From an uncultured Eubacteriales bacterium (GTDB lineage Bacteria; Bacillota; Clostridia; Oscillospirales; Acutalibacteraceae): a DNA stretch of 5,873 nucleotides. Shown in pieces: positions 1-5,103 of this stretch. The position numbers were made by a program, and so were the translations under genes. Each line of letters starts with the position of its first letter. Position 1 is the stretch's first letter. The notes under the pieces are model-generated. The model saw nothing but the letters and a program-made list of their open reading frames with translations, did no database searches and was not told the origin of the DNA. The stretch spans positions 1-5,873 of the forward strand of contig ONSE01000222.1 in the NCBI GenBank assembly GCA_900320415.1. Direction: 5' to 3'.

Positions 1-15
1 ATGCCGTGAAGATTC

Positions 16-53
16 CGTGCTTATGCGCGGTAAGGAATTTTTAGAGGTTCCCT
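16..53 (+). repeat. 38-bp direct repeat, copy 1 (MITE-like core)
   Basis: This segment is identical base for base to 2473-2510, in the same orientation. It starts CGTGCTTATGCGCGG and ends TTTTTAGAGGTTCCCT. It contains a small stem, CGTGC (16-20) with GCGCG (25-29), one G-U wobble and a TTAT loop. Its right edge lies directly against the fabF stop codon (54-56). Unlike copy 2, the sequence to its left (1-15) does not contain the long complementary left arm; only ATTC (12-15) can pair with GAAT (35-38). It may be a truncated or rearranged element, or the missing arm may have diverged. Its identity as a mobile element is inferred. Confidence 0.8.
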
Positions 54-1280
54 TTATTTGGTATAGCGTCCGACAATAATGCTGGAGTTCTGACCGCCGA
101 AGCCGAACGCGTTGGACATGGCGTAGTCGATCCGCGCCTGCTTTGCGGTGTTAGGTACAAAGTCGATTCCCGCGCACTCGGGGTCAACCTCGTGCAGGTT
201 GATGGTCGGGGGAATGACGCCTGTTTCAATTGCCATCACACAGGCGATGGTCTCGGTGATGCCGCCCGCGCCCATCATGTGACCCGTCGCGCCCTTGGTG
301 GAGCTGACAAAGGGGAGAGTCTCGCCGAAAACGGTCTTGATGGCGTTGGTCTCCACGCTGTCGCCCTTGTTGGTGGCGGTGCCGTGGGCGTTGATGTAGC
401 CGATCTGAGACGGCTCGATGCCTGCCTCTGCGAGCGACTGCTTCATGCAGGCGATCGCGCCTCTGCCCTCGGGATGGGGCGCCGTGACGTGGTGGGCGTC
501 GCAGGTGTTGCCGCAGCCGGCTATGACGCCGTAGATCCTGGCGCCTCTTGCCAGCGCGTGCTCCTCGGTCTCGAGAACGAGCGCGCCGCCGCCTTCGCCG
601 ATGACAAAGCCGTCACGGGTGATATCAAAGGGTCTGCTGGCGGTTTCGGGGTCGTCATTGCGGCGCGAGAGCGCCTTTGCGTTTGCGAGGGAATAGATGA
701 CGAGGGGACAGAGAACGCTCTCCGCGCCGACCGCGAGCATGATATCCGCCTTGCCTGCCTGCATACACATACAGGCGGTGTTGATCGCGTCGCCGCCCGA
801 CGAGCAGGCGGTGCTCACGGTGAAGCTGGGGCCCTGGATGTTGTAGTCGATGGCGATATTTGCCGCCGCGATGTTGCCGAGGATCTTGGGAATAAAGCGC
901 GGGCCGACCTTTTTGTGAGAGGCGCCCGAGAGCGCGTCCTGCGTAAAGGCGGTGGTCGCCACACCGCTCATGGCGGTGCCCATGATGATGCCCGTTCTCT
1001 CGGGCTCGATCGTGATGCCGCTCTGCTTGATGGCTTCCTCGGCGGCGATGTACGCGTACTGCATAAAGGGGTCTGTCTTGCGGATCAGGTCCTTTGCCAG
1101 ATAGTCGGAGGGGTTGAAGTTCTTGATCTCGCCCGCTATCTGGACGGCCAGCTCGGAGGGATCAAAGGTCTTGATGGTGTCGATGCCTGACCTGCCCTCG
1201 GTGATGTTTTTCCAGTATTCCTCGACGCCGATTCCCACGGGGGTAACAGCGCCCATGCCTGTGATGACAATTCTTTTCAT
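54..1280 (-). CDS. fabF: Beta-ketoacyl-ACP synthase II (KAS II, FabF type)
   Basis: This 408-residue enzyme would condense malonyl-ACP with a growing acyl-ACP in the elongation cycle of type II fatty acid synthesis, in the cytoplasm. The thiolase-fold Cys-His-His set is visible: Cys159 in VSTACSSGGDA, His299 in NAHGTATNKGD and His334 in TKGATGHMMGAGG, with Lys329 just before. The glycine-rich C-terminal loop SNAFGFGGQN (389-398) and the DGFVIGEGGGALVLE segment (223-237) fit the family, as does full length (about 410 is usual). The acyl-pocket gating stretch reads GTAMSGV near 101-107, where canonical FabF has a GSGIGG-like sequence, so a specialised paralogue is possible. The ATG at 1280 is preceded by TAAGGAG (1300-1294) at slightly long spacing. 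It is divergent from the LysR gene, and no other fab gene is in view. Confidence 0.93.
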   Translation of the reverse strand: MKRIVITGMGAVTPVGIGVEEYWKNITEGRSGIDTIKTFDPSELAVQIAGEIKNFNPSDYLAKDLIRKTDPFMQYAYIAAEEAIKQSGITIEPERTGIIMGTAMSGVATTAFTQDALSGASHKKVGPRFIPKILGNIAAANIAIDYNIQGPSFTVSTACSSGGDAINTACMCMQAGKADIMLAVGAESVLCPLVIYSLANAKALSRRNDDPETASRPFDITRDGFVIGEGGGALVLETEEHALARGARIYGVIAGCGNTCDAHHVTAPHPEGRGAIACMKQSLAEAGIEPSQIGYINAHGTATNKGDSVETNAIKTVFGETLPFVSSTKGATGHMMGAGGITETIACVMAIETGVIPPTINLHEVDPECAGIDFVPNTAKQARIDYAMSNAFGFGGQNSSIIVGRYTK

Positions 1281-1339
1281 GTGTGCCTCATAACTCCTTA
1301 CAAATCGGACAGCGGAGTGATATCGGTTCCGCCGTCAAA

Positions 1340-1351
1340 AAATAGCTATTT
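1340..1351. promoter_or_regulatory. Perfect 12-bp palindrome, candidate operator
   Basis: AAATAGCTATTT is a perfect dyad. It overlaps the first bases of the putative plus-strand -35 element (1349-1354) and, read on the minus strand, falls in the fabF leader. Its inner GCTAT/ATAGC element recurs at 1371-1375 and in the dyad 1394-1407. Operator function is inferred from position and symmetry only; in AT-rich DNA a short palindrome can arise by chance. Confidence 0.35.
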
Positions 1352-1378
1352 ACATTTTGCATATTGTTATGCTATAGT
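1349..1378 (+). promoter_or_regulatory. Possible lysR promoter
   Basis: TTTACA (1349-1354), an 18-bp spacer and TATAGT (1373-1378) each match the sigma-A consensus at five of six positions. Initiation would fall near 1385, giving a leader of about 120 bases before lysR. The spacer carries the first copy of the 19-bp near-repeat, so a protein bound there would block or alter this promoter. Nothing better was found nearer to the gene. Confidence 0.45.
1354..1372 (+). repeat. 19-bp near-repeat, copy 1
   Basis: ATTTTGCATATTGTTATGC matches 1454-1472 at 17 of 19 positions (differences at 1360 and 1364). The two copies start exactly 100 bp apart. This copy lies in the spacer of the putative lysR promoter. 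The pair is a candidate for binding by a dimeric or tetrameric regulator such as the adjacent LysR protein; that role is inferred. Confidence 0.6.
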
Positions 1379-1393
1379 AGTGTTGTTACTACA

Positions 1394-1407
1394 GCTATGA
1401 TTATAGC
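1394..1407. promoter_or_regulatory. Inverted repeat over the fabF -10, candidate operator
   Basis: GCTAT-GATT-ATAGC is a perfect 5-bp dyad that covers the whole minus-strand -10 hexamer of the proposed fabF promoter. A protein bound here would occlude RNA polymerase, so repression would be the natural reading. The binding protein is not shown by the sequence; the neighbouring LysR regulator is the obvious candidate. Confidence 0.4.
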
Positions 1408-1428
1408 AGAGAATTTCAATTTTCTCAA
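1400..1428 (-). promoter_or_regulatory. Probable fabF promoter
   Basis: On the minus strand TTGAGA (1428-1423), a 17-bp spacer and a perfect TATAAT (1405-1400) form a near-consensus sigma-A promoter. Initiation would be near 1393, giving a leader of about 113 bases. That leader would begin with the stem GTAGT-N6-ACTAC (1392-1377). This promoter faces the proposed lysR promoter head-on, with the two start points about 8 bp apart. Confidence 0.7.
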
Positions 1429-1441
1429 CCTTTTCATAATG

Positions 1442-1459
1442 CAAAATTCCATAATTTTG
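1442..1459. repeat. 7-bp-arm inverted repeat upstream of lysR
   Basis: CAAAATT (1442-1448) and AATTTTG (1453-1459) are perfect complements around a CCAT spacer. The right arm overlaps the second copy of the 19-bp near-repeat. It could be an operator or a small hairpin in the lysR leader; the sequence does not decide between these. Confidence 0.4.
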
Positions 1460-1472
1460 AATAATGTTATGC
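1454..1472 (+). repeat. 19-bp near-repeat, copy 2
   Basis: ATTTTGAATAATGTTATGC is the partner of the copy at 1354-1372, with 17 of 19 bases the same. It lies in the lysR leader, about 20 bases before the ribosome binding site. The ATG inside it (1464) opens a longer in-frame version of lysR but lacks a good Shine-Dalgarno sequence. Confidence 0.6.
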
Positions 1473-1505
1473 GGATTCTGCATAGATGTTCGGAGGTGTG
1501 TTTCC

Positions 1506-2414
1506 ATGGATATCAACCGTCTGGTCTGCTTTGTTGCCGTCGCCCAGACGCTCAATTTCTCGGAGGCGGCGCGGCGCTGTTATCTCTCGCAGTCAACTGT
1601 CAGCCGCTATATCGCGGAGCTGGAGAAGGAGTTCGGCGTACAGCTGTTCACCCGTTCCCGCCGCGATGTGGTGATTACCAACGAGGGCAAAATTCTTTTG
1701 CCCTACGCCATCGATATGCTCAGCAGCTTCAACAAGGCGAAAACCGTCATCAAGGAGCTTCACGACGGCGGCAAGGGAAAGATCACAGTGGGCTGTGACG
1801 TCACCTCCCTGAGCTTTCCCTCCAAGTGCCTTTCGGATTTCGGCAAGCGCTACCCCGGAATCAGCATTGAGCTCAGGCAAATCGACACCGCCGACAGGGC
1901 GCAGGCGATCACGGGAGGCGAGTATGATTTCTGTTTTATGCCGCGCGACATGGTTCCCGAAAGCTCGGGCGTGGAAACGGTGATCACCCACACGGAGCCG
2001 CTGGTGATTGTCAGCGCGAAGAAGAGCCGCTTCAAGGGCAAGACGCTCAGTCTTTCGGAGCTGGCGGAGGAGAGGCTGGTGCTGCTCTCCGAGTCGTCCG
2101 CTCCGATCCTCTATATGGAGATCATGGATTTGCTGCGCACCTTCCATATATCCCCGCGCGTTGACAGCTCATACGACGATTTGGTTTCCTTATATATGGC
2201 GGTCTCGTCGGGAATGGGGGTTTCCGTACTGCCAAAATCTCTCGCGGCGTTTTCCTCGCCGACGCAGCTTTCCACCTTTTCCGTGGCGGACGCGGACACG
2301 GGCGTTCCCTATGTTATGGCGTGGTCCAGGAACATCGCCAATCCCGTGGCGGGACTGTTTGTTGAGACGGTAAAAAAATACGCCCTCGGCGAGGACGATA
2401 TCTATGATTGGTGA
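1506..2414 (+). CDS. LysR-family transcriptional regulator
   Basis: This is a complete 302-residue LysR-type regulator, the usual length. The N-terminal winged helix-turn-helix spans about residues 1-60, with the recognition segment SEAARRCYLSQSTVSRYIAE (19-38) and the wing-side motif FGVQLFTRSRRDVVITNEGK (43-62). Residues 91 to about 295 form the periplasmic-binding-protein-like effector domain, starting at GKITVGCDV. The start at 1506 was chosen because GGAGGTG (1492-1498) sits seven bases upstream and the protein then opens MDINRLVCFVAVAQTLNFSE, as the family does; an in-frame ATG at 1464 would add 14 residues outside the domain. It is divergent from fabF, and LysR regulators often control the divergent gene and themselves, so control of fabF is plausible. 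The effector ligand cannot be read from the sequence. Confidence 0.93.
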   Translation: MDINRLVCFVAVAQTLNFSEAARRCYLSQSTVSRYIAELEKEFGVQLFTRSRRDVVITNEGKILLPYAIDMLSSFNKAKTVIKELHDGGKGKITVGCDVTSLSFPSKCLSDFGKRYPGISIELRQIDTADRAQAITGGEYDFCFMPRDMVPESSGVETVITHTEPLVIVSAKKSRFKGKTLSLSELAEERLVLLSESSAPILYMEIMDLLRTFHISPRVDSSYDDLVSLYMAVSSGMGVSVLPKSLAAFSSPTQLSTFSVADADTGVPYVMAWSRNIANPVAGLFVETVKKYALGEDDIYDW

Positions 2415-2448
2415 GTTTTTTACGACAGCAGGTGGAACGTTTGATTGA

Positions 2449-2510
2449 AGGGAATCTCTAATAATTCAATGTCGTGCTTATGCGCGGTAAGGAATTTTTA
2501 GAGGTTCCCT
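2449..2510. mobile_element. 62-bp palindromic MITE-like element
   Basis: The left arm 2449-2467 (AGGGAATCTCTAATAATTC) and the right arm 2492-2510 are inverted repeats matching at 17 of 19 positions; one of the two mismatches is a wobble pair. The 24-base middle contains a second stem, CGTGC (2473-2477) with GCGCG (2482-2486) around TTAT. It codes for nothing. The perfect ends, small size and recurrence of its right 38 bp at 16-53 resemble a miniature inverted-repeat transposable or REP-like element. No clear target-site duplication is seen (TTGA on the left, GAAT on the right). The parent transposon is not identified. As RNA, it would be a long hairpin in the lysR 3' region. Confidence 0.6.
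2473..2510 (+). repeat. 38-bp direct repeat, copy 2
   Basis: This is the exact second copy of 16-53. Identity stops sharply at both edges: outside it the left neighbours are T at 2472 against C at 15, and the right neighbours G at 2511 against T at 54. Here it forms the right part of the 62-bp hairpin element. The two copies are in the same orientation and bracket fabF and lysR. Confidence 0.9.
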
Positions 2511-2537
2511 GAATAACACGGAAGAATAAAACCAAGG

Positions 2538-2566
2538 CGGCGCGGGGTTCACCCGCGCCGTTTTTT
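2538..2566 (+). terminator. Intrinsic terminator after lysR
   Basis: CGGCGCGGG (2538-2546), a GTTCA loop and CCCGCGCCG (2552-2560) form a perfect 9-bp GC-rich stem followed directly by six T residues (2561-2566). This is a textbook Rho-independent terminator for the plus strand. It ends just before the histidine kinase stop codon on the other strand. Read on the minus strand, the same hairpin is followed by CCTTGGTTTTATTC, a weaker U-rich tail, so it may also stop the two-component transcript. Confidence 0.9.
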
Positions 2567-2567
2567 C

Positions 2568-4232
2568 TTACTCGGCAAATGTAATCACAATGGAGAAAAT
2601 GCCGTCCTTCTGTTTTGCCTCGTGCTTTGCTCCGTGCAGGTCGAGGACGGATTTCACGATGGAAAGTCCCAGTCCGTTGCCGTTTTTGTGGCGGCTCTTA
2701 TCCTTGCGGACAAACGGCTCCCAGATTTGTTTCAGCTCCGCTTTGGTGAGAGGCTCGCTCGGGTTGGAGATCCGCAGCGTTTTGTCCGTGACGTCAATTT
2801 GGATCCCGCTGTTTTTCAGGGAGTATTTTACCGCGTTGTCAATCAGGTTTTGCAGTACCGTCTGTATCCATTCCGAGTCGGCGCGGATGATATTGCTGCC
2901 GCTGTGCGTCAGCGAGATGGTTCTGCCGTCGGGGAGAGAGGTGTATTTCCGCAGCGTATTTTCCACGGTTTCACATAGATCAAGCTCCTTGAGATTGAGC
3001 GTCATGCGGTAGGAGTCGAGCTTGCTGAGGTTCAGCATCTTGTGAACCATGCCGTTGATCTCGTCGGTCTGCTCAATGATGCGGTCGAGGTAGCTGTCCC
3101 GCTCCTCGGCGTCGATATCCTCCTTGAGGCTGTAGGCGTAGCCGCTGATGACAAACAGAGGCGTTTTGATATCGTGCGCCAGCGCGTTGGTCAGGTCGGT
3201 ACGCTTTTGCTCCTGCAATATCTGGGATTTTACCATTTTCCAGATCATCAGGCAGAGAATCAGACCGATGATGAAAAAGAAGCCGAAAATCGCGCTCACG
3301 CCGATGACAAGCTTCCCCTTGCAGTTGTCCCAGAGGCGTATCCTTTTGGCGTATTGCAGCATACAGTAGGTATCGTTCACGGAGGCGGTGTCGGGATTGC
3401 CCGCGTTCTTTTCGCTCAGATAGGAGTAATCCGTGGCGTAAAAGATATATTCCAGGGGACCTGTCGCAACCGTCGCTACTGCCTTCTCCTTCTGTTCTTC
3501 GGTCAGCAGGCCGACGCAGTCCCTGTTATACATCCCGTCGAGCAAAAAGTCCTTCGGGACGGTGTTCCGCCGCATATCATCGCACTCAAAGACCGTTTCA
3601 CCCTCCATCATGTTCTTGTCAAGCGTGAAGGTTTCGACGATCTCATCCGACTGGAACCAGGTGTTTTCTCCCTCCGTCAGGACGATCTTCAGCTCTGCGG
3701 GAATGATTTCCACGGCGTCGAGATATAATTTGGTGCATACCAGTTCGTAATGCCTGCCGTCACTGCGTTCGGTATTCAGGTATTCCGAGATGGTCTGAAA
3801 CTGCTCGTCGCTGAGGGCGTCGCGCACGGTGTTGTAATCCAGAAAGCCGTACTCCGCGGAGGAGGAGTCCGTGCCCGTTTTGATGCCGTAGCGCACATCG
3901 ACCTTTCCCGCCGTGTCCGCGATGATCTCACCGCTCATCATATCCGTCACGATGATCTGGGTGTCCCGGTTTCTTTCCCTGCCGTCTTCGGGATACATCA
4001 GGTTGACGTAGCTGAGGAAAAAGCGGCTGATCAGATCGGAGTACCCCGCGTCGGTGGAGAGCTGCTGCTTGGCGCGTGATAAATTGGCAAGCTCCCGGTT
4101 CTGCACATCCGCTTTTTCTGTGTAGAGGCGGATGGCGCAGTAGACGGCGGAGACCGCCAGCCACGCGGCGAGCAAAATCAGCGTGACGCGGAGAAACAGG
4201 CGGTTGCGCTGTTTTTTTAACCGTTGCTCCAT
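2568..4232 (-). CDS. Membrane sensor histidine kinase of a two-component system
   Basis: This 554-residue protein would sense an envelope signal, autophosphorylate and pass phosphate to the response regulator encoded just upstream. A short basic N-terminus leads to a membrane segment at about 13-34, then a large extracytoplasmic sensor region (about 35-306), a second membrane segment at about 307-331 and the cytoplasmic kinase. The H-box is ALAHDIKTPL with His353; the N-box is QNLIDNAVKY with Asn466; the F-box is WEPFVRKDKSR (504-514); the G2 box is GNGLGLSIVKS (518-528). The usual DxGxG G1 box is replaced by ISNPSEPL (488-495), a variation seen in some Firmicutes kinases. No clear HAMP domain separates the second membrane segment from the H-box. 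The ATG follows the regulator's stop by three bases, with GAGG (4244-4241) as its ribosome site, implying translational coupling. The sensor ligand is unknown. Confidence 0.93.
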   Translation of the reverse strand: MEQRLKKQRNRLFLRVTLILLAAWLAVSAVYCAIRLYTEKADVQNRELANLSRAKQQLSTDAGYSDLISRFFLSYVNLMYPEDGRERNRDTQIIVTDMMSGEIIADTAGKVDVRYGIKTGTDSSSAEYGFLDYNTVRDALSDEQFQTISEYLNTERSDGRHYELVCTKLYLDAVEIIPAELKIVLTEGENTWFQSDEIVETFTLDKNMMEGETVFECDDMRRNTVPKDFLLDGMYNRDCVGLLTEEQKEKAVATVATGPLEYIFYATDYSYLSEKNAGNPDTASVNDTYCMLQYAKRIRLWDNCKGKLVIGVSAIFGFFFIIGLILCLMIWKMVKSQILQEQKRTDLTNALAHDIKTPLFVISGYAYSLKEDIDAEERDSYLDRIIEQTDEINGMVHKMLNLSKLDSYRMTLNLKELDLCETVENTLRKYTSLPDGRTISLTHSGSNIIRADSEWIQTVLQNLIDNAVKYSLKNSGIQIDVTDKTLRISNPSEPLTKAELKQIWEPFVRKDKSRHKNGNGLGLSIVKSVLDLHGAKHEAKQKDGIFSIVITFAE

Positions 4233-4235
4233 TTC

Positions 4236-4910
4236 TCAGCCCTCAATTTTGTAGCCGCGGCGGATGACCGTCTTGATCAGCTTACCGTTTGTGCCCAGCG
4301 CCTTCCGCAGGTTGCGCATATGTGTGTCGAGAACGCGCTCGTCCGTTCCGCTGTCATATCCCCAAACCATATCCAACAGCTGCTCACGGCTGATGATCCT
4401 GCCTTTGTTTTCAATCAGCACCTTGAGGATCGCGTACTCTCTGGCAGTGAGCTTAACCTCTGCGCCGTCGTTGACGACCATTCCGTTGTTGGGGTTCAGA
4501 GAAAGGGTACCCGCTGTGAAAACCTTGGAGCGCACCAGCCCCTTGGCGCGCTTGATCAGGGCGTTCGCCTTCTGATAGAGCACGGGCAGGGGAAAGGGCT
4601 TGACCACGTAATCGTCACAGCCGAGAGCGTAGCCGTTGAGAATATCCGCCTCGTCGGCGCGGGCAGTGATGAACATGATCGGCACGTCGCTGTTTCTCCG
4701 TATCTCTCTGCAAATCTCAAAGCCGTCCAGCTCGGGAAGCATCACGTCGAGCAGCAGCAGGTCGTAGTGGTTCTCATACGCCATCTCAACGCCCGTTTGT
4801 CCGTCCGAGGCAACCTCCATCACAAAGGTGTCCGCCTGCTTTTTGGTGAAATAGTTCACCACAAGAGTCTGGATGTTTTTATCGTCCTCTACCATCAAAA
4901 TCCGGTACAT
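4236..4910 (-). CDS. OmpR/PhoB-family response regulator
   Basis: This 224-residue DNA-binding regulator is the expected partner of the downstream kinase. The receiver domain (about 2-120) has the acidic pair Asp9-Asp10 in VEDD, phospho-acceptor Asp55 in LLLLDVMLP, Thr82 in FITARA and Lys104 in VVKPF. The C-terminal winged helix (about 130-223) carries LTAREYAILKVLIENKGRII and ends with VIRRGYKIEG, typical of the OmpR class. I chose the ATG at 4910, which gives the usual MYRILMVEDD opening with GGGTGAG just upstream; a GTG three codons earlier (4919) would add only MRK and has a poor ribosome site. The gene precedes the kinase in one operon and is divergent from the CotH-like gene, the most likely target of the system. 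Confidence 0.95.
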   Translation of the reverse strand: MYRILMVEDDKNIQTLVVNYFTKKQADTFVMEVASDGQTGVEMAYENHYDLLLLDVMLPELDGFEICREIRRNSDVPIMFITARADEADILNGYALGCDDYVVKPFPLPVLYQKANALIKRAKGLVRSKVFTAGTLSLNPNNGMVVNDGAEVKLTAREYAILKVLIENKGRIISREQLLDMVWGYDSGTDERVLDTHMRNLRKALGTNGKLIKTVIRRGYKIEG

Positions 4911-4942
4911 TTTTCTCACCCGTCTTTATATTTTCTGTCTAC

Positions 4943-4971
4943 ATTATACGTTAACCGACGGAAAAAGGCAA
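4943..4971 (-). promoter_or_regulatory. Promoter of the two-component operon
   Basis: On the minus strand TTGCCT (4971-4966), a 17-bp spacer and a perfect TATAAT (4948-4943) make a good sigma-A promoter. Initiation near 4936 would leave a leader of about 25 bases before the response regulator. No tandem unit like those at 5027-5059 was seen next to it, so autoregulation from this promoter is not evident. Confidence 0.65.
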
Positions 4972-5026
4972 TATCTGCGGCGCAAGTTTAGGAGCAAATA
5001 CGCTGCGGAGGCGAGAAATGTAAAAT

Positions 5027-5059
5027 TTTTCATGCTGTTTTCATACAGCCGTCAAACAG
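5027..5059 (+). promoter_or_regulatory. Tandem 11-bp units, candidate response-regulator binding site
   Basis: Three consecutive 11-bp units are visible: TTTTCATGCTG (5027-5037), TTTTCATACAG (5038-5048) and CCGTCAAACAG (5049-5059). Units 1 and 2 share the first seven bases plus the final G; units 2 and 3 share TCA and ACAG in register. OmpR/PhoB-family regulators bind as head-to-tail dimers to direct repeats with an 11-bp period, often in place of a -35 element. The array lies just upstream of the extended -10 of the CotH-like gene, where a good -35 is lacking. Binding by the adjacent regulator is inferred. Confidence 0.55.
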
Positions 5060-5062
5060 CGG

Positions 5063-5071
5063 TGGTATACT
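5063..5071 (+). promoter_or_regulatory. Extended -10 promoter element of the CotH-like gene
   Basis: TGG-TATACT combines a TGn extension with a five-of-six -10 hexamer (5066-5071). Initiation would be near 5078, about 26 bases before the start codon. The best -35 at usual spacing is CATACA (5042-5047), only three of six, so the promoter looks activator-dependent. Confidence 0.6.
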
Positions 5072-5103
5072 GCTCCCATCAACATAAACGGAGGGTGTTT
5101 CCC

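Larger units (their letters stand above)
1281..1505. promoter_or_regulatory. Divergent fabF/lysR control region
   Basis: This 225-bp region is AT-rich against GC-rich flanks and has no plausible gene. It holds a perfect 12-bp palindrome AAATAGCTATTT (1340-1351); the element GCTAT at 1344, 1371 and 1394; inverted repeat GCTAT-N4-ATAGC (1394-1407); inverted repeat GTAGT-N6-ACTAC (1377-1392); inverted repeat CAAAATT-N4-AATTTTG (1442-1459); and a 19-bp near-repeat at 1354 and 1454. LysR-type proteins commonly bind imperfect dyads between themselves and a divergent target, so some of these are candidate operators. No published FapR or FabT box was recognised by eye. Confidence 0.6.

Noticed and set aside
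192..1190. Long plus-strand open frame of 332 codons opposite fabF
   Set aside because: It lies wholly antisense to a clear FabF gene, has Arg/Gly/Ala/Asp-rich composition typical of a GC-rich antisense frame, and shows no recognisable domain or ribosome site.
1279..1291. Four-codon minus-strand ORF (ATG AGG CAC ACA TGA) whose stop overlaps the fabF start
   Set aside because: An ATGA overlap could hint at coupling or a leader peptide, but the ORF is too short to judge and its ATG is only a few bases from the Shine-Dalgarno sequence; chance is the simpler reading.
1464..1505. Upstream in-frame ATG for lysR
   Set aside because: It would add 14 residues outside the normal LysR N-terminus and has no good ribosome site, whereas 1506 has GGAGGTG at ideal spacing.
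1364..1798. Plus-strand frame of 144 codons overlapping the lysR start
   Set aside because: It overlaps lysR in another frame, begins in the promoter region and has low-complexity Arg/Gln-rich sequence over the helix-turn-helix coding part.
2449..2510. The 62-bp hairpin as a second transcription terminator for lysR
   Set aside because: The stem is AT-rich with a long loop and is followed by GAATAACACG, not a T run; the GC-rich hairpin at 2538-2566 is the clear terminator.
16..2510. Repeats as a CRISPR array
   Set aside because: There are only two copies, about 2.4 kb apart with genes between them and no regular spacers.
3042..3728. Plus-strand open frame of 228 codons opposite the histidine kinase
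   Set aside because: It is antisense to a well-supported kinase with all core boxes, and its translation looks like no known protein.
4224..4991. Plus-strand open frame of 255 codons opposite the response regulator
   Set aside because: It is an antisense shadow of the response regulator that runs into the intergenic region; there is no good ribosome site or domain signature.
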